Assembly (NCBI RefSeq): GCF_001547755.1
Contig: NZ_AP013042.1
Coordinates: 1 to 64,000 of the forward strand
Direction of reading: 5' to 3'
Source: an endosymbiont of Bathymodiolus septemdierum str. Myojin knoll
GTDB lineage: Bacteria; Pseudomonadota; Gammaproteobacteria; PS1; Pseudothioglobaceae
DNA length: 64,000 nt
Shown here: positions 62,725 to 64,000 of the stretch, piece by piece
Position numbering within the stretch: the stretch's first letter is position 1
Layout of the letters: every line of letters begins with the position of its first letter
The notes under the pieces: generated by a model
What the model was told of the DNA's origin: nothing
What the model saw: only the letters and a program-made list of their open reading frames with translations
Database searches by the model: none
Position numbers and translations under genes: made by a program

Positions 62725-63969
62725 ATGAAGCCATTAGCAGAAAAATTACGACCGCAAAATTTGGATGAATTCTTTGGGCAGAGGCATTTGCTAGATGAAG
62801 ACTGTCCGTTGAGGCAGGGACTGGAGAAGGGGCAGTTACATTCGATGATTTTGTGGGGTCCATCGGGGACGGGAAAAACCACTTTAGCGCGGATTATTGC
62901 AGGGTATGTGGAGGGGCATTTTGCACAGATTAGTGCGGTGTTGGATGGGGTGAAGGAACTGCGGGCGGTGATTGAGGATGCTAAGAAATTCCAGAACATT
63001 GGGCAAAAAACGGTGTTATTTGTAGATGAAATTCATCGGTTTAACAAGGCACAACAGGACGGCTTTCTACCGCATATTGAGTCGGGATTGATTACGCTGA
63101 TTGGGGCAACGACTGAAAATCCATCGTTTGAACTTAATCGTGCTTTATTGTCACGGATGAGTGTGTATGTGTTGAAGGTGTTGAGTGCGGAGGAGTTGGC
63201 ACAGATTTTGCAACGGGCATTGGCGCACGAGGGTTTGGAGGCGATGGATGGGGAAGCGCGGGCGCTGGTGATTAAGGTGAGTGGGGGTGATGCACGGCGC
63301 TTGATTAATATTGTAGAACAGGTGGCGTTGGCAAAATTGGCAGTACTGGATAAAGTATCGATGGGGGTGTTGTTGCAGGAAAAAATCAATGCATTTGATA
63401 AAGGTGGGGATATTTTTTATCAGCAACTCTCGGCGTTTCACAAATCGGTGCGGGGGTCGTCGCCAGATGGCGCGTTGTATTGGATGGCGCGGATGTTGGT
63501 GGCTGGGTGCGATACAAAGACGATTGCGAGACGATTGTTGGCGATTGCATCGGAGGATATTGGTAATGCCGACCCACGAGCTTTGGAAATTACCCTGAAT
63601 GCTTGGCAGATTTTTGAACGAGTGGGCGCGAAAGAGGGTAATCGGGCGATTGCACAGGCGGCAGTTTATTGTGCGGTAGCACCGAAATCAAATGCAATTT
63701 ACAAGGCTTTTAATCAAGCGATGAGTGCAGCGCGGGAAAGTTCAGATTTGGCAGTGCCGAAGCATTTGTGTAATGCACCGACTGGGTTAATGGATGAATT
63801 GGGATATGGCGAGGGGTATCGGTATGCACATGATGAGGTAGACGGGTTTGCTAAGGGGCAAAGTTATTTTCCTAAGGAGATGGGAGAACAGATTTATTAT
63901 GAACCTGTTGATAGAGGTTTAGAAATTAAGATTAGTGATAAATTAAAACAATTAAGGAGTGAAAAATGA
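62725..63969 (+). CDS. rarA: Replication-associated recombination protein RarA (MgsA)
   Basis: AAA+ clamp-loader-like ATPase acting at stalled forks. LAEKLRPQNLDEFFGQRHLL at the start, Walker A WGPSGTGKTTLARIIAG near residue 50, Walker B TVLFVDEIHRFNKAQQD near 100, and sensor GATTENPSFELN. C-terminal LPHIESG, QPVDRGLEI-like tail. I choose ATG 62725 (MKPLAEKLRPQ, 414 residues). It overlaps the next start as ATGA. Confidence 0.93.
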   Translation: MKPLAEKLRPQNLDEFFGQRHLLDEDCPLRQGLEKGQLHSMILWGPSGTGKTTLARIIAGYVEGHFAQISAVLDGVKELRAVIEDAKKFQNIGQKTVLFVDEIHRFNKAQQDGFLPHIESGLITLIGATTENPSFELNRALLSRMSVYVLKVLSAEELAQILQRALAHEGLEAMDGEARALVIKVSGGDARRLINIVEQVALAKLAVLDKVSMGVLLQEKINAFDKGGDIFYQQLSAFHKSVRGSSPDGALYWMARMLVAGCDTKTIARRLLAIASEDIGNADPRALEITLNAWQIFERVGAKEGNRAIAQAAVYCAVAPKSNAIYKAFNQAMSAARESSDLAVPKHLCNAPTGLMDELGYGEGYRYAHDEVDGFAKGQSYFPKEMGEQIYYEPVDRGLEIKISDKLKQLRSEK

Positions 63970-64000
63970 CATTTTTTCCAACAGTTTTAGCCATTGGCGT
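63966..64000 (+). CDS. Start of a membrane protein, probably fluoride channel CrcB (partial)
   Basis: The ATG overlaps the rarA stop (ATGA). Only about eleven codons (MTFFPTVLAIG) are visible. crcB often follows rarA and begins with a short hydrophobic run like this. The window end cuts it off, so the name is tentative. Confidence 0.35.
   Translation, partial: MTFFPTVLAIG

Overview
The window is a contiguous piece of an AT-rich gammaproteobacterial chromosome that begins at the replication origin side (dnaA-dnaN-recF-gyrB). A phosphoribulokinase gene directly behind gyrB, a bc1 complex, an aa3-type cytochrome c oxidase with its haem A/O pathway, and remnants of a quinol-type nitric oxide reductase point to an autotrophic respiring bacterium. 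Together with the low GC, gene order and protein sequences, this resembles the SUP05/Thioglobus group of sulfur oxidisers, which includes bivalve symbionts. That assignment is inferred from recognition, not from a search.

Layout. 0-7 kb: replication genes plus prk. 7-10 kb: chrA, a truncated hydrolase remnant, a secreted ATP-dependent DNA ligase and a small lipoprotein. 10-24 kb: leuS, pyrD, bioD, sspA/sspB, petABC, a DUF721 gene, secA, anmK and an AlbA_2-type regulator. 24-37 kb: pyrC, then a long minus-strand block (DUF2797-FKBP-alaC-ATPase-metA-mutY-ribF), purC, an M23 peptidase, and dxr-cdsA-uppS. 37-43 kb is the accessory hot spot: a 1342-residue inverse-autotransporter (intimin/invasin-like) surface protein ending in a C-type-lectin-like domain, followed by a small helical ORF, a truncated reverse transcriptase and a REP-associated tyrosine transposase. 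43-54 kb: hisF and the cytochrome oxidase assembly/structural cluster, ended by two insertion sequences lying in a broken norB. 54-64 kb: lolA-ftsK, trxB, tRNA-Phe, a candidate small RNA, a ygfB-like gene, pyrB, ruvX, mltB, apbE, rarA and the first codons of a probable crcB.

The most striking system is at 37.6-43.0 kb. The C-terminus of the surface protein has the hallmarks of a diversity-generating retroelement (DGR) variable region: an FGE/C-lectin-like fold ending in SVRCIKD, NNY-type codons and adenine depletion. A DGR-type reverse transcriptase fragment lies just downstream, with a 2-nt frameshift and cut off by the transposase element. I read this as a DGR that once diversified a surface adhesin and has lost its local template and enzyme; a trans-acting copy elsewhere cannot be excluded.

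Other notable structures are a 167-bp hairpin between bioD and sspB whose arms differ almost only by G-U-compatible changes, a duplicated tRNA-Phe 3' end with tandem terminators, a promoter-to-terminator small RNA candidate with CU-rich loops, an 11-bp terminator-like tandem repeat, and several gene remnants (COG1988 hydrolase, norB, IS1595, IS3). These remnants indicate ongoing gene decay, as expected in a symbiont or streamlined lineage.
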